Source: JACMLD01 sp044223995
GTDB taxonomy: Bacteria > Bacteroidota > Bacteroidia > Chitinophagales > Chitinophagaceae
Reading direction: 5' to 3'
DNA: 64,000 nucleotides
Assembly: GCA_044223995.1 (NCBI GenBank)
Contig: JBGALE010000003.1
Location: forward strand, 620,001 to 684,000
Numbering within the stretch: the stretch's first letter is position 1; the number at the start of each line of letters is the position of its first letter. Of the stretch, positions 1-8,549 are shown piece by piece. The notes under the pieces were generated by a model. It was not told the origin of the DNA. It was given only the letters and a program-made list of their open reading frames with translations, and made no database searches. A program made the position numbers and the translations under genes.

Positions 1-80
1 AGTTCCTTGTACTCATCCTCTGACAAATCCGACCAGAGACTGCAACTCCTCAACAGTAAAACCTCATCATGATTGTTCAT
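1..80 (-). CDS. Partial CDS, probable Crp/Fnr-family regulator N-terminus
   Basis: An ATG at position 80 opens a minus-strand frame that stays open to the window edge (26 codons seen). The visible peptide has a short polar start, then a hydrophobic/Cys stretch and SLWSDLSEDEYKEL. This resembles the N-terminal helix of Bacteroidota Crp/Fnr regulators (pattern L..C.LF..LSEEE...L). The family call is an inference from a very short stretch; the rest of the gene lies outside the window. Confidence 0.45.
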   Translation of the reverse strand, partial: MNNHDEVLLLRSCSLWSDLSEDEYKE

Positions 81-182
81 TGCACAAATTATTTAAGCAA
101 CAAATTTATAAAGATAAAAACGGTAACAGGACAATTCATCAATGTGAACCGCCCTGTTGTTACCGTACATTTCAACCACACC

Positions 183-371
183 CTAGGATTTTGCTTTTTT
201 GCAGGCATCTGTGCATACATGGCCCTTTTCACCATGTGCATACACATGCTTGCCATTTGTACAGGCAGCCGTACAATGATGTTTTTTTGGTTTTTCAGTA
301 CTTTTTATTTGCGCGGCAACGCCCAGGGATACACTGGCAAGGAGGGCAACGGACATGATCAGATGTTTCAT
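183..371 (-). CDS. Small secreted Cys/His-rich protein
   Basis: Product of 62 aa with a signal peptide (MKHLIMSVALLASVSLGVAA) and a mature part of about 40 residues. The mature part holds four Cys and several His and Lys in two CTxxCxx-like blocks (CTAACTNGK, CTDACKKAK) around a His/Gly stretch. The paired Cys/His layout could bind a metal or form disulfides in the periplasm. No named family is recognised. Similar short Cys/His peptides are common in Bacteroidota; the function is unknown. Confidence 0.6.
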   Translation of the reverse strand: MKHLIMSVALLASVSLGVAAQIKSTEKPKKHHCTAACTNGKHVYAHGEKGHVCTDACKKAKS

Positions 372-513
372 TTCTTTTTGTTTTTTGGTTATTAATCCAT
401 TTTCATATTAAATCTAGCTACGCATATTCAGGGAAAATGTCGGCTGGCAGTCATTTGACTACCGGGACACCTGTTTAACAATTTCTTACCACCCTGCTCC
501 TTCTGCTGAAATA

Positions 514-930
514 TCATTGCTCCGCTCTATCCCCCGGATGCGGTTGCCCGTGATGACAGGTGGCACAGGTAATTACAAGGGTGGAATCACCAATTTTTGG
601 ATTGGCCAATTCAAAATATTTTTCATTGATACCAATTGTCATCCGCATCATGGCACGTGCAATCTCTTTTTCCGGTTTGGCATCACTGGCATAGTCCGGT
701 TTGTGTGTCTCTTTGTTTTCAGCATGACAGAAATTGCAGGATACACCCAAATCATCCTGGAACTGATCTACCATTATCCGGTTAAGGTCCTTCGAATTGA
801 TATCATGTGGTAACACTTTAAGGTTTTTGAATTCATCACCGGGCGTTTTACCCGGTTCGATGGCTGCTACCATCGTGGCCACGAGCAGCAACATGCCAGC
901 CGGAATGGCAAATATTCGTATACGCATCAT
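514..930 (-). CDS. Diheme c-type cytochrome, photosynthetic reaction centre cytochrome-like family
   Basis: A 138-aa exported protein with an N-terminal signal peptide and two heme c attachment sites, CNFCH (residues 65-69) and CATCH followed by HG (122-127). The spacing and the methionine-rich region between the sites fit the small CytoC_RC-like cytochromes of non-photosynthetic Bacteroidota. These are periplasmic electron carriers; the partner is unknown. It starts 23 bp after the metallophosphoesterase stop, so the two are probably co-transcribed. Axial ligands and physiological role cannot be assigned from sequence alone. Confidence 0.8.
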   Translation of the reverse strand: MMRIRIFAIPAGMLLLVATMVAAIEPGKTPGDEFKNLKVLPHDINSKDLNRIMVDQFQDDLGVSCNFCHAENKETHKPDYASDAKPEKEIARAMMRMTIGINEKYFELANPKIGDSTLVITCATCHHGQPHPGDRAEQ

Positions 931-953
931 AGTTATACTATTTCTTTATCTGA

Positions 954-1970
954 TCAATTGGATGACTGTATTGTTTTTTCCGCAGATTCCATCAGTGGGA
1001 TATCCGTCACTGCCAGCGAATGCTGGTGCGCATGAAAATAAACATTGGTAAGCCCCAGCAAACCACGCAGTTTTTCTGCCGGCACTTTCATGGGGCCGGG
1101 TGCAGGCGCTGCGCCAGGCTGCGGTTGTGGAAATGCGGTTGACGTAGCTGTATGAAAAGTAATATTGCCCTCCACTTTTTGCATGGTCTGGTGAATATGG
1201 CCGTTCAGTACCGTAACAGATCCAAAGCGCTTCAGGTAAGCAAGTGCCTGTTCGCTGTCGCGAGTACCCCAGCCCCACTGCGGATATACCGACCACAATG
1301 GTATATGTGCAAATACCACGATAGGTGTGCTGTTGGACAACCCCCGTAAATCATCTTCGAGCCATTCCAGTTGATCTTTTCCCAATGCACCCAAACCACC
1401 TTCAGATGTATTCACTACATTGACCAATCCGATAAAATGTACACCCTGCATGGTAAAACTGTACCAGCCATCACCTTTCGTGCCTTTGCCATAACGCTCG
1501 AGGTATTGTTTGTTATCGCCATTCAATACATCGTGTTCACCGGGAACATAAAATACTTTTCCCGGTTTGGCACCCTTTAATACCTGGTCAAGGGTATCAA
1601 ATTCGGAAGCCTGCGCAAGATGCGACAGATCGCCTGTATGCAATATGAAAGAAGGCGTTTTTGACATCGCATTGATCTTGTCAACCGTTGCCTGCAGTGT
1701 ACCAATCACATCTGTGTTGGCAGGTTTGCTAAAACCAATATGGCTGTCGCTGATTTGCACAAAACTAAAATCAGATTTGGGCAGGATAATACCATCCTTT
1801 AACTGCCCGGTGCCCCTGTCAATCAATTGGCTCATACCATAGGATTTCATAACACCCCCACTCATCATCCACAACAAACCCGTACCGGCCCAGGCCATAC
1901 ATTTTATAAAACCTGCACGATCGATTCCGTCATCATTGTTGTCGTTGGTAATAATGTGTTCTTTTGCCAT
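954..1970 (-). CDS. Calcineurin-like metallophosphoesterase, exported
   Basis: A 338-aa protein with the complete metallophosphoesterase motif set: DSH (residues 75-77), GD (113-114), GEHD in place of GNHD (144-147), a histidine in AHIPLW, and GHIHQ. These residues normally bind two metal ions. The N-terminal region has a hydrophobic stretch preceded by charged residues (about 17-40), consistent with export or membrane anchoring. The class hydrolyses phosphomono- or diesters; the substrate is unknown. The cytochrome c gene follows after 23 bp. The E for N change in the third motif is mild and does not imply loss of activity. Confidence 0.85.
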   Translation of the reverse strand: MAKEHIITNDNNDDGIDRAGFIKCMAWAGTGLLWMMSGGVMKSYGMSQLIDRGTGQLKDGIILPKSDFSFVQISDSHIGFSKPANTDVIGTLQATVDKINAMSKTPSFILHTGDLSHLAQASEFDTLDQVLKGAKPGKVFYVPGEHDVLNGDNKQYLERYGKGTKGDGWYSFTMQGVHFIGLVNVVNTSEGGLGALGKDQLEWLEDDLRGLSNSTPIVVFAHIPLWSVYPQWGWGTRDSEQALAYLKRFGSVTVLNGHIHQTMQKVEGNITFHTATSTAFPQPQPGAAPAPGPMKVPAEKLRGLLGLTNVYFHAHQHSLAVTDIPLMESAEKTIQSSN

Positions 1971-2092
1971 AGCATAATTTTTTTAATGATTATTCAGCAA
2001 AAGAAACACTACTTTAAACGTGCCGGCAGATTTTTACACCAGGAAAGCCTCTTTCTTGATCAGGCAGCCCGAAAAGATGATAATAACAAAAA

Positions 2093-2112
2093 CCCCGGCT
2101 TTTATACCGGGG
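2093..2112 (-). terminator. Terminator-like hairpin in the leader of the metallophosphoesterase gene
   Basis: A perfect 6-bp stem (CCCCGG / CCGGGG, loop of 8 nt) is flanked on the plus strand by an A run, so minus-strand RNA would read hairpin then UUUUUG. No minus-strand gene lies upstream; the next gene (from 2333) is divergent. It could be a leader attenuator or block antisense transcription. The other 300 bases between the two divergent genes show nothing more. Confidence 0.4.
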
Positions 2113-2332
2113 ATGCTCTAACCAAAACCGCTTAAACATTAAACCTTAATCCTTATTCCATGCTGCTGCAAATGTATACAGCAACTCCAGTCATAAATGT
2201 CGCCTGAATGACCCTGCACGATATTTCTGGCCGTTAACAAATATTGTTATCGTATACCCGGTGATCAAGCAAAAGGCTGAGTTCATGTAAACAACAGCGG
2301 CTTACAGCAAAAGCACAATACATTTGCAGGTA

Positions 2333-3367
2333 ATGTATAACACCCGGCAAATGACACAGCCAAAAACCTGGTTACACATATTATCCTGGACCGTACTGTA
2401 CTTCGCGTGGGTACTGGTGTTTCAGAGAAGATCTTTTGCTTTTTCAAGAACTGCCACCATTGAATTTTGTTACCTCTTTTTCATTGCTGCCAACTATTAC
2501 TATAATACACTGCTCATTATACCTTCCTTCCTGTACAAACGCAGGTACATAGCTTTTTTCCTGCTATTTGCAGCAGGTATTATAGTAAGTGCAGCAGCAA
2601 GAGTACCGTTGGCAGCCTATCTCAATGCACAGGTATTCATTCCCGGCAAACCACAGCCAGGTTTGAACGAATTATTCATCAATTCACTGACCAATATTTT
2701 TATCTGGACAAGCCTCCTGATCGCAGCAAAACTGATATACGACCGTATCCGGTTCCAGCAATATGTTGACAATATGGAAAAGGAAAAATCGAAGACAGAA
2801 CTGGATTTTCTGAAAGCACAGTTCAATCCCCATTTCCTCTTCAATTCCATTAATTCCATCTACGGGCATATTGATAAAAAAAATGCTTCCGCCAGGAATA
2901 TGCTGCTGACTTTCTCAGAAATGCTACGCTACCAGTTGTATGAATGCAATACAGACAGCATTCCTGTGGAGAAGGAGTTACAGTATATCAAAAACTATAT
3001 CGTGCTGCAGCAATCGCGCAAGGAAGAAAATCTTGTAGTAAAGTTTTCAATAGCAGACAATATAAGAGGGTTTGGCATAGCGCCGCTGTTATTTATTGCC
3101 TTCATCGAAAACTGTTTTAAATATGTGGGTGACAACGAAAAGGGAGAAAGCAAGGTAGAAATCAGTTTACAAAAACCAGGCGATACGCTTTTCTTCAGGG
3201 CTTTCAACACAAAGGAAAGAGAAAGACCGGCATCCATCGAACAGGGCGGGATTGGTTTGGTAAATGTAGTGCGCCGACTCGACCTGTTGTACCCGGGCCG
3301 TTATGATTTGGCGATTGACAATGGCGAGCGGAGCCACGAAGTAAACCTGCAAATTCAACTGGCATGA
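2333..3367 (+). CDS. LytTR-system sensor histidine kinase (His_kinase family)
   Basis: Membrane histidine kinase of about 344 aa with roughly four hydrophobic segments in the first 140 residues. A LytS-type phospho-acceptor region follows (QFNPHFLFNSINSI, His at about residue 167), then a degenerate ATP-binding domain (IAPLLFIAFIENCFKY; GGIGLVNVVRRL). It would autophosphorylate and pass phosphate to the adjacent LytTR regulator. ATG codons at 2333 and 2351 are both possible; a TTG at 2324 is less likely. A -7-like box TACATTTG lies at 2319-2326. The TGA overlaps the next ATG (ATGA), implying translational coupling. Confidence 0.9.
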   Translation: MYNTRQMTQPKTWLHILSWTVLYFAWVLVFQRRSFAFSRTATIEFCYLFFIAANYYYNTLLIIPSFLYKRRYIAFFLLFAAGIIVSAAARVPLAAYLNAQVFIPGKPQPGLNELFINSLTNIFIWTSLLIAAKLIYDRIRFQQYVDNMEKEKSKTELDFLKAQFNPHFLFNSINSIYGHIDKKNASARNMLLTFSEMLRYQLYECNTDSIPVEKELQYIKNYIVLQQSRKEENLVVKFSIADNIRGFGIAPLLFIAFIENCFKYVGDNEKGESKVEISLQKPGDTLFFRAFNTKERERPASIEQGGIGLVNVVRRLDLLYPGRYDLAIDNGERSHEVNLQIQLA

Positions 3368-4083
3368 AATTAAGTTGTATCGTAATCGACGACGAGCCAA
3401 TGGCGCGTAAAGTATTGGCGGAGTACATAGAGGACATTCCATTCCTGGAATTGAAAGGCATGGCGGAAAACCCGGTTAAAGCCATTGAACTGCTCAGCAA
3501 TCATACCATCGACCTTATGTTCCTCGATATCAATATGCCAAAAATGAATGGCATTAGTTTTCTCCGCAGTACAGAGAAGTTGCCCATCACCATTATTACT
3601 ACGGCTTATGCAGAATATGCCGTGGAAGGTTTCGAATTAAACGCACTGGATTACCTTGTAAAGCCCATCTCTTTTGAACGGTTGTTAAAAGCGGCAGACA
3701 AAGCAAGGAATTATCATTCCATGCTGCAGTTGGATACGCAAATGAGCCCGCCCGGTGACGATTATTTTTTTATAAAGTGCGATGGTAAGATTGAAAAAGT
3801 ACTATACGATGAGTTGTTGTATGCAGAAGCCATGATGAACTATGTTTACCTGCACACCAGCACCAGGAAGCTGGTAGTATATCTTACTATCAAAGGGCTG
3901 ATGGAACAATTGCCACCGCATTTATTTATAAAAGTGCATAAGTCATATATCGTAAACATGACGAAAATTAAAACCATCCATGATAACCAGGTGCTTATTG
4001 GCAGTACTGAAATCCCCATCAGCCAGTCCTTGTACGATAGCGTAGTCAAAGCCATCGTAAAAAATAAAATGATCAAAAGGTAA
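3364..4083 (+). CDS. LytTR-family response regulator
   Basis: A 239-aa regulator. Its receiver domain spans about residues 1-120 with the acidic pair DD (9-10), phospho-acceptor Asp55 in FLDINMP, Thr in IITTAYAEYAV and Lys in YLVKPI. The LytTR DNA-binding domain spans about 140-239 (YAEAMMNYVYLHT, FIKVHKSYIVN). It is the partner of the kinase encoded immediately upstream, with a 4-nt overlap. Targets are unknown. Such pairs in Bacteroidota often control membrane or redox functions; no target gene is obvious here. Confidence 0.93.
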   Translation: MKLSCIVIDDEPMARKVLAEYIEDIPFLELKGMAENPVKAIELLSNHTIDLMFLDINMPKMNGISFLRSTEKLPITIITTAYAEYAVEGFELNALDYLVKPISFERLLKAADKARNYHSMLQLDTQMSPPGDDYFFIKCDGKIEKVLYDELLYAEAMMNYVYLHTSTRKLVVYLTIKGLMEQLPPHLFIKVHKSYIVNMTKIKTIHDNQVLIGSTEIPISQSLYDSVVKAIVKNKMIKR

Positions 4084-4149
4084 TAGCGCCATCCGTGACA
4101 TTTCAGTCATCGCAGTGTCCTCCGTAGCTTACCCTGCTAACTTCACATT

Positions 4150-4180
4150 TACGTCATGCCTGCGCAGGCAGGCATCTCAT
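4150..4180. repeat. REP-like palindrome (half unit)
   Basis: A perfect 8-bp hairpin ATGCCTGC-gcag-GCAGGCAT (4156-4175) is flanked by TTACGTC on the left and CTCAT on the right. The same unit recurs at 59963-59990. The stretch 4084-4566 holds no gene: only this element, an AT-rich simple repeat near 4372-4394, a second hairpin, and the operator/promoter of the next gene. Confidence 0.7.
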
Positions 4181-4398
4181 TCCCGCCATCACAATTTCCT
4201 CCGATGGAAACGCGCCGAAAACATCAGGTATTTTTGGTAGCCGGCATTTGGTTCTGCCATTTGGCATCCTTGCCACGCCCGGTTCATCGGCAGGTTTTCT
4301 ATGGCATCATAGTAGTCAAAACGGAATACTTCCTGTATCCAAAAGCAATTTGTTATGAAGCCATCCTTAATTTTTAATTCTTAATTATTAATTGTCTA

Positions 4399-4414
4399 GT
4401 CTTCCGAAGGAGAC
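4399..4414. repeat. Short hairpin of an intergenic family (GTCTYC...GGAGAC)
   Basis: GTCTTC-CGAA-GGAGAC forms a 6-bp stem with one G-T pair, followed by ACTGCG. Related hairpins with a following or preceding TGCG motif are at 8550-8565 and, inverted, at 58964-58981. Confidence 0.4.
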
Positions 4415-4477
4415 ACTGCGAACATCCCCCGCGCATACACCATTTGTCAAATAAAGGACAATCAAGAAAATAAATTC

Positions 4478-4493
4478 TGTACCAAATGGTACA
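4478..4493. promoter_or_regulatory. Palindromic operator upstream of the quinone oxidoreductase gene
   Basis: TGTACCAAATGGTACA has 7-bp perfect arms around a central AA. It lies 17 bp before a -7 box and so covers the -33 region of the promoter. A variant with 12 of 16 matching positions sits in front of the TetR gene (5542-5557). Paired sites of this kind are the usual layout for a TetR repressor that controls a target and itself. Binding is inferred. Confidence 0.65.
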
Positions 4494-4510
4494 TAATTAC
4501 ATTTCTTACC

Positions 4511-4518
4511 TATTTTTG
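4511..4518 (+). promoter_or_regulatory. Bacteroidota -7 promoter box for the quinone oxidoreductase gene
   Basis: TATTTTTG matches the TAnnTTTG consensus, 48 bp upstream of the ATG at 4567 and directly downstream of the 16-bp palindrome. No good TTG -33 element is present, in line with a promoter read weakly or with the operator occupying that region. Confidence 0.5.
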
Positions 4519-4566
4519 TGGACTAATTGGTTCAAAATAATTATTACACATTAATCAAACAATGAA

Positions 4567-5544
4567 ATGAAAGCAATTCAGTTAACAGGATTTAATGGCG
4601 TAGACAGCCTTGTGTTATCAGATGTAGAAATACCAAACCCGGCAAAAGGAGAAGTGCTTATTAAGGTAGAAGCTGCCGGCATCAATTATGCTGAAGTAGA
4701 GCAGATACAGGGCAAGTACCTCACGTTTGGGAAAGAACTTCCTTTTACAATGGGGTTTGAAGTGGCGGGAACGGTAGTTGCCCTTGGCGAAAATGTAAAT
4801 GGTATAAAAACAGGCGACAGGGTTACAGCAATGGCCATTAGTGGTGGTTTTGCAGAATATGCAACTGCAAATGCAGGTTCACTGATTCCTATTCCCCAGT
4901 CGATGGATTTTGCTGCAGCAAACACGATACCCCTGCAGGGAATGACGGCTTATACGTTACTTAAATACCAGGTCATTCCTTTCAGCCCGGAGAGTGTGCT
5001 GATACAGGCAGCAGCAGGTGGCGTTGGGTTATACCTTCTGCAGTTGGCAAAACATTTTGGCATTAAAAACATCATTGCATTGGCTGGTAACGATGAAAAG
5101 ACCGCATTGACCAGCAAACTGGGCGCTACTGTTTCTATTGATTATACAAAGCCGGGATGGCATGAAAAAGTCCTGGAAGCCACAGGTGGCAAAGGTGTAG
5201 ATGCGGTACTGCAAATGTCATTGGGTGAAGTAGCCAGTGAAAGTTTTAAACTGATCGCTCCCGAAGGAAGAATCATTGTATTTGGTTCCAAAAATTACCA
5301 TGATACCATTACCACAGAACAGGTCAGGCAGTTAATCTGGAAAAACCAAACCCTGGTGGGTTTTGCATACCCGGCATTGCCACTGCAAAAAATAAAGGAA
5401 AGCCTCCCTGAATTACTGGAGATAATCAATTCCGGCAAAATCACCATTGTGGCAAATCATGAATACAGCTTGTCGCAGGCCAAAGAAGCTTTTCTTGTAC
5501 TGCAAAGCCGCCGGACAATTGGAAAAGTATTTTTCAAAATATAG
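4567..5544 (+). CDS. Zinc-type NADPH:quinone oxidoreductase-like protein (MDR superfamily)
   Basis: A 325-aa medium-chain reductase. The N-terminal GroES-like domain spans about residues 25-110 (GINYAEVEQIQGKY, PFTMGFEVAGTV). The Rossmann domain has the NADPH loop AAAGGVGLYLLQLAK at about 142-156. The structural and catalytic zinc ligands of true alcohol dehydrogenases are absent, as usual for the quinone oxidoreductase (Qor) group, which reduces quinones or enones with NADPH. Linkage to a TetR gene with a shared operator suggests induction by an electrophile or quinone; the substrate is not known. Confidence 0.88.
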   Translation: MKAIQLTGFNGVDSLVLSDVEIPNPAKGEVLIKVEAAGINYAEVEQIQGKYLTFGKELPFTMGFEVAGTVVALGENVNGIKTGDRVTAMAISGGFAEYATANAGSLIPIPQSMDFAAANTIPLQGMTAYTLLKYQVIPFSPESVLIQAAAGGVGLYLLQLAKHFGIKNIIALAGNDEKTALTSKLGATVSIDYTKPGWHEKVLEATGGKGVDAVLQMSLGEVASESFKLIAPEGRIIVFGSKNYHDTITTEQVRQLIWKNQTLVGFAYPALPLQKIKESLPELLEIINSGKITIVANHEYSLSQAKEAFLVLQSRRTIGKVFFKI

Positions 5545-5557
5545 ACCGTTTGGTCCA
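5542..5557. promoter_or_regulatory. Second copy of the TetR-type operator
   Basis: TAGACCGTTTGGTCCA reads on the other strand as TGGACCAAACGGTCTA, matching 12 of 16 positions of the palindrome at 4478-4493. It overlaps the stop codon of the oxidoreductase gene and lies 8 bp before a -7 box for the TetR gene, where a repressor would block that promoter. Confidence 0.6.
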
Positions 5558-5565
5558 CAATGGGC

Positions 5566-5573
5566 TACATTTG
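5566..5573 (+). promoter_or_regulatory. -7 promoter box for the TetR gene
   Basis: TACATTTG fits TAnnTTTG and lies 30 bp upstream of the ATG at 5604. A TTTG at 5549-5552 inside the operator could serve as a -33 element, though its 13-bp spacing is short. Confidence 0.5.
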
Positions 5574-5603
5574 CCATATCACTAAACTGGTACGGCAATT
5601 TTT

Positions 5604-6185
5604 ATGGCAAGAAACCGTGAATTCAATACAGAAAAAGTTATCGGGAAGGCAATTGATCTTTTTTGGGAAAAGGGATACAATGGCGTATCCACGCAGGAGC
5701 TGGCGGACGAATTTGGCATCAGCAAGTCGAGTATGTATGGTGCTTTTGGTGATAAAATGCAGTTGTTTACCACAGCTTTGGAAAAATACCGGTTTGAAGT
5801 GTACAGCGACACCATTAACCGCCTGGAAAATTGCAGTAAGGTAAAAAAAGAGATCCGCTCCATATTTACAGGTATCAGTGCAGGTGCAATGGCCGATAAA
5901 AAGAACAAAGGCTGTTTTGTTGTTAACAGCGCGGTAGAACTGGCGCCGCATGATAAAAAAATTGCGGCGATTGTGCTGCAGCACCGCCAGGGCCTCGAAA
6001 AAGCTTTTGCGAATGCCATCCGGAAAGGAATAAAAAACGGTGAAATACCCGCCGGTAAAAAACCAGCGATTCTCGGAAAAGTATTTTGCAATGCCATTAG
6101 TGGTATCCAGGTGGATGCTAAATATTTAAAGGACGCCGCCTATTTCGAAGAAGTGATCAATGCTTTGATGGATATGCTTAATTAG
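5604..6185 (+). CDS. TetR/AcrR-family transcriptional regulator
   Basis: A 193-aa regulator with an N-terminal helix-turn-helix (residues about 10-50; AIDLFWEKGYNGVSTQELADE followed by GISKSSMYGAFGDKMQLF). Its C-terminal ligand domain contains the KGCFVVNSAVELAPHD stretch typical of the YxaF/AcuR-like branch. It sits 59 bp after the oxidoreductase gene. Matching palindromes in front of both genes suggest it represses both. The ligand is unknown. Confidence 0.9.
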   Translation: MARNREFNTEKVIGKAIDLFWEKGYNGVSTQELADEFGISKSSMYGAFGDKMQLFTTALEKYRFEVYSDTINRLENCSKVKKEIRSIFTGISAGAMADKKNKGCFVVNSAVELAPHDKKIAAIVLQHRQGLEKAFANAIRKGIKNGEIPAGKKPAILGKVFCNAISGIQVDAKYLKDAAYFEEVINALMDMLN

Positions 6186-6230
6186 TCTTTTGCCGAGGAA
6201 AGAAGCCTGAATAATTTATAAGAAAAAGTA

Positions 6231-6368
6231 CCAAATTTAAATTCCAAATCCTAATCCCAAATCCAAATCCCAAATTCTAAGAACCAAGAACCAAATAATT
6301 ATTAATTAAGAATTAAGAATTCCAAACTATAAACTACAAACTATAAACTACAAACTATAAACCATAAG
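6231..6368. repeat. Composite AT-rich simple-repeat block
   Basis: Runs of CCAAATCC/CCCAAAT, then AAGAACCAAGAACC, then ATTAATTAAGAATTAAG, then AAACTATAAACTAC. The same motifs in reverse complement and reversed order occur at 58029-58175, and shorter pieces at 8503-8536 and 58523-58551. No coding signal is seen. Confidence 0.7.
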
Positions 6369-6481
6369 CTTTGTATCTTTAATAAGTATAGGTTCCTGGC
6401 TGGACGCTCCCTGTTAACCATTATAGCACCAAGCCCTGAACTTGACAGGAAATCCCGGCAAACAAACAGACAAAATTGGAA

Positions 6482-7057
6482 ATGGAAAACATCACCAGGC
6501 ATTTTGAAAAATACCTGCCGCTAAACGATAAGGAAAAAGAAGCGATTACAAGCCGCTTGACAAAACGCAATATAAAGCGCAGGCAATTAATATTGCAGGA
6601 GGGCGATATTTGTAAACACTTCATATACGTTAGAGAAGGTTGTTTTAAAACCTACGGGGTAGACAATACCGGCAAGGAACACAATCTTGCTTTTACCATC
6701 GAGGACGACTGGCTCACTGACATTGACAGCCTGCATAAGGAAAAGCCATCCAAACTTTTTATTGAAGCAATTGAACCATCCACCATACTGCAAATTTCCA
6801 AAGGCGACCTTTGGTATCTATATACCAATTTTCCAAAATTCGACCGGAATTTTCGGGTGATTATAGAAGACAAATACATTGAACTGCAAAACAGGTTACT
6901 CCAAAACCTCAGTTCATCAGCGTACGAGCGCTATGAATTATTTTTAGAACAATATCCCAAACTGGCCAACCGGTTGCCCAATACACAAATTGCCTCCTAC
7001 CTTGGCATCACGCCGGAATTTCTCAGTAAAATACGCAACGAAAGGGTGGCTAAATAA
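6482..7057 (+). CDS. Crp/Fnr-family transcriptional regulator
   Basis: A 191-aa protein with a cyclic-nucleotide-binding-like beta-roll at about residues 20-120 (LQEGDICKHFIYVREGCFKTY) and a C-terminal helix-turn-helix (QIASYLGITPEFLSKIRNERV). The frame can open at a TTG at 6476, but ATG 6482 gives the normal start. No FNR-type cysteine cluster is visible, so an iron-sulfur oxygen sensor is unlikely. The next two genes may be targets, as such regulators often sit beside small redox genes in Bacteroidota, but no binding site was found. Confidence 0.88.
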   Translation: MENITRHFEKYLPLNDKEKEAITSRLTKRNIKRRQLILQEGDICKHFIYVREGCFKTYGVDNTGKEHNLAFTIEDDWLTDIDSLHKEKPSKLFIEAIEPSTILQISKGDLWYLYTNFPKFDRNFRVIIEDKYIELQNRLLQNLSSSAYERYELFLEQYPKLANRLPNTQIASYLGITPEFLSKIRNERVAK

Positions 7058-7173
7058 ACGACCCTTAATCTACATTAAGCCTTTTTCTTACACTGGTTTA
7101 TAGGTTTTCGGCACGCATCCGTCGCATATTTGTATTGTCAATTTTAATTCAAAACAGTTTCAATACAAATGAT

Positions 7174-7827
7174 ATGAAAAATTCAACAACCACCGTAGCC
7201 ATTATCGGGCTGGGAAACATTGGAAAGGCCATTGCCACCAATCTTGTAAAAGGCAACCAACCCGTACTGCTGGCATCGCGCGAAACAAGCAAAGCCGATA
7301 CACTGGCAAAAGAACTGGGCACTTTGGCGACAGTAAAAGACATAGCAGCAGCCATCAAAGAAGCAGATGTAATTATTCCGGCAATTCATTTCGGCAGCCT
7401 GGAAAGTTTTTTCAAAACCTATTCTGCAGAACTGGATGGTAAAATCATCATTGATGTATCCAACCCCATCGCCCCCGATGGAAAGGGAGGTTTTAAGAAA
7501 ATTATTGGTGAAAAAGAATCAGCCGCAAAAATCCTCTCAGCATTTATTCCAAAAAATGCAAAACTCATTAAGGCATTTGGCACACTGGGAGCCGGGTCAT
7601 TATCCGGAGAAGCCTTCGCACAACCAGAGAGAAAAGTGTTGTTCTATGCGTCAGACAACACCAACAGCAATGCCACCATTGAACAACTCATTACCAATAG
7701 TGGTTTTGACGCGCTTCATATCGGGGGCATCGACAACGCCATCCGCCTGGAGGTTTTTGGCGACCTGCACCAATTTGGTGCCCTGGGCAAAACAGTAACC
7801 CTTGCAGAAGCAACATCAAAAATATAA
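7174..7827 (+). CDS. NADPH-dependent F420 reductase-like / NAD(P)-binding protein
   Basis: A 217-aa protein with an N-terminal dinucleotide-binding motif (IIGLGNIGKAIATNL) and strand-helix pattern ending in PAIHFG and DVSNPIAPDGKGG. This matches the NADP oxidoreductase, coenzyme F420-dependent family (FNO-like). In Bacteroidota these are reductases of unknown partner, since F420 is not generally made there. The frame extends upstream to a TTG at 7135, but ATG 7174 gives a correct family N-terminus. The lipoprotein gene follows after 11 bp, so the two form an operon. Confidence 0.8.
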   Translation: MKNSTTTVAIIGLGNIGKAIATNLVKGNQPVLLASRETSKADTLAKELGTLATVKDIAAAIKEADVIIPAIHFGSLESFFKTYSAELDGKIIIDVSNPIAPDGKGGFKKIIGEKESAAKILSAFIPKNAKLIKAFGTLGAGSLSGEAFAQPERKVLFYASDNTNSNATIEQLITNSGFDALHIGGIDNAIRLEVFGDLHQFGALGKTVTLAEATSKI

Positions 7828-7838
7828 AAAAGTAAATC

Positions 7839-8324
7839 ATGAAAATTTATATGCTGTCTGCCTTCTTACTGGTGGCGGTGGCAGCCTGTCAAAACAAGAC
7901 AACAAATTCTTCAAACAATTTAAATCAAACAACAATGGAACAAGCAACAGAAAAATCAGCCATTGAGAAATTATTGTTCTCCTACCGTGATGCATTAAAT
8001 GCATCCGACGCAAATAAGGTATTACCACTGTATACCAAAGATGGTGTATTTATGCCTTCCAATGCGCCCACTGCATCCGGGCAGGAACAGGTAAAGGCAT
8101 CCTACGGGTTTGTATTCAAAACCATACAACTCAAGATTGAATTTTTCATTGATGAAATAGTGGTTAATGGCGATTATGCATTTGCGCGGACCACTTCCAA
8201 AGGGACAACCTTAATTCATGCAACCGGGCAAACAGTTCCGGAGGAAAACAGGGAATTATTTGTGCTTCATAAGGAAGGCGGGCAATGGAAAATAGCGCGT
8301 TATATGTTCAATAAAATGAAATAA
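7839..8324 (+). CDS. SnoaL/NTF2-like lipoprotein
   Basis: A 161-aa protein with a lipoprotein signal peptide and lipobox (VAVAAC, Cys18). An Asn/Thr-rich linker follows, then an NTF2-like fold from about residue 40: AIEKLLFSYRDALNASD, LYTKDGVFMPSNAPTASG, and a C-terminal REFVLHKEGGQWKIARYMFNK-like strand set. SgcJ/EcaC-type proteins of this shape bind small ligands or act as simple catalysts. It is predicted to sit in the periplasm or outer membrane. It is encoded 11 bp after the NAD(P)-binding protein and probably co-regulated with it. Confidence 0.82.
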   Translation: MKIYMLSAFLLVAVAACQNKTTNSSNNLNQTTMEQATEKSAIEKLLFSYRDALNASDANKVLPLYTKDGVFMPSNAPTASGQEQVKASYGFVFKTIQLKIEFFIDEIVVNGDYAFARTTSKGTTLIHATGQTVPEENRELFVLHKEGGQWKIARYMFNKMK

Positions 8325-8549
8325 CCAGGCAAATACGGTTTGTTGAAATTCATTTTTCTCTCCGCAGTGCCTCCTGCAAGGGGCGCTGCGGCTTCTTATG
8401 CTTATAATGCAATTACCAGGAGAAGGAGTCAGTACACAGGACACAGTGCTGCCGAGTGTTTTGTCACACCGAATGCAAAGAAACGACTAAAAATAACCAC
8501 CAAATCATAAGAACCAAGAACAAAAATTCAAATTTTTTCCCGCCACAAT

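Noticed and set aside
69..395. Plus-strand ORFs over the small secreted protein gene
   Set aside because: They have unnatural composition with many Cys, His and Phe and no signal or family. The minus-strand frame has a clear signal peptide.
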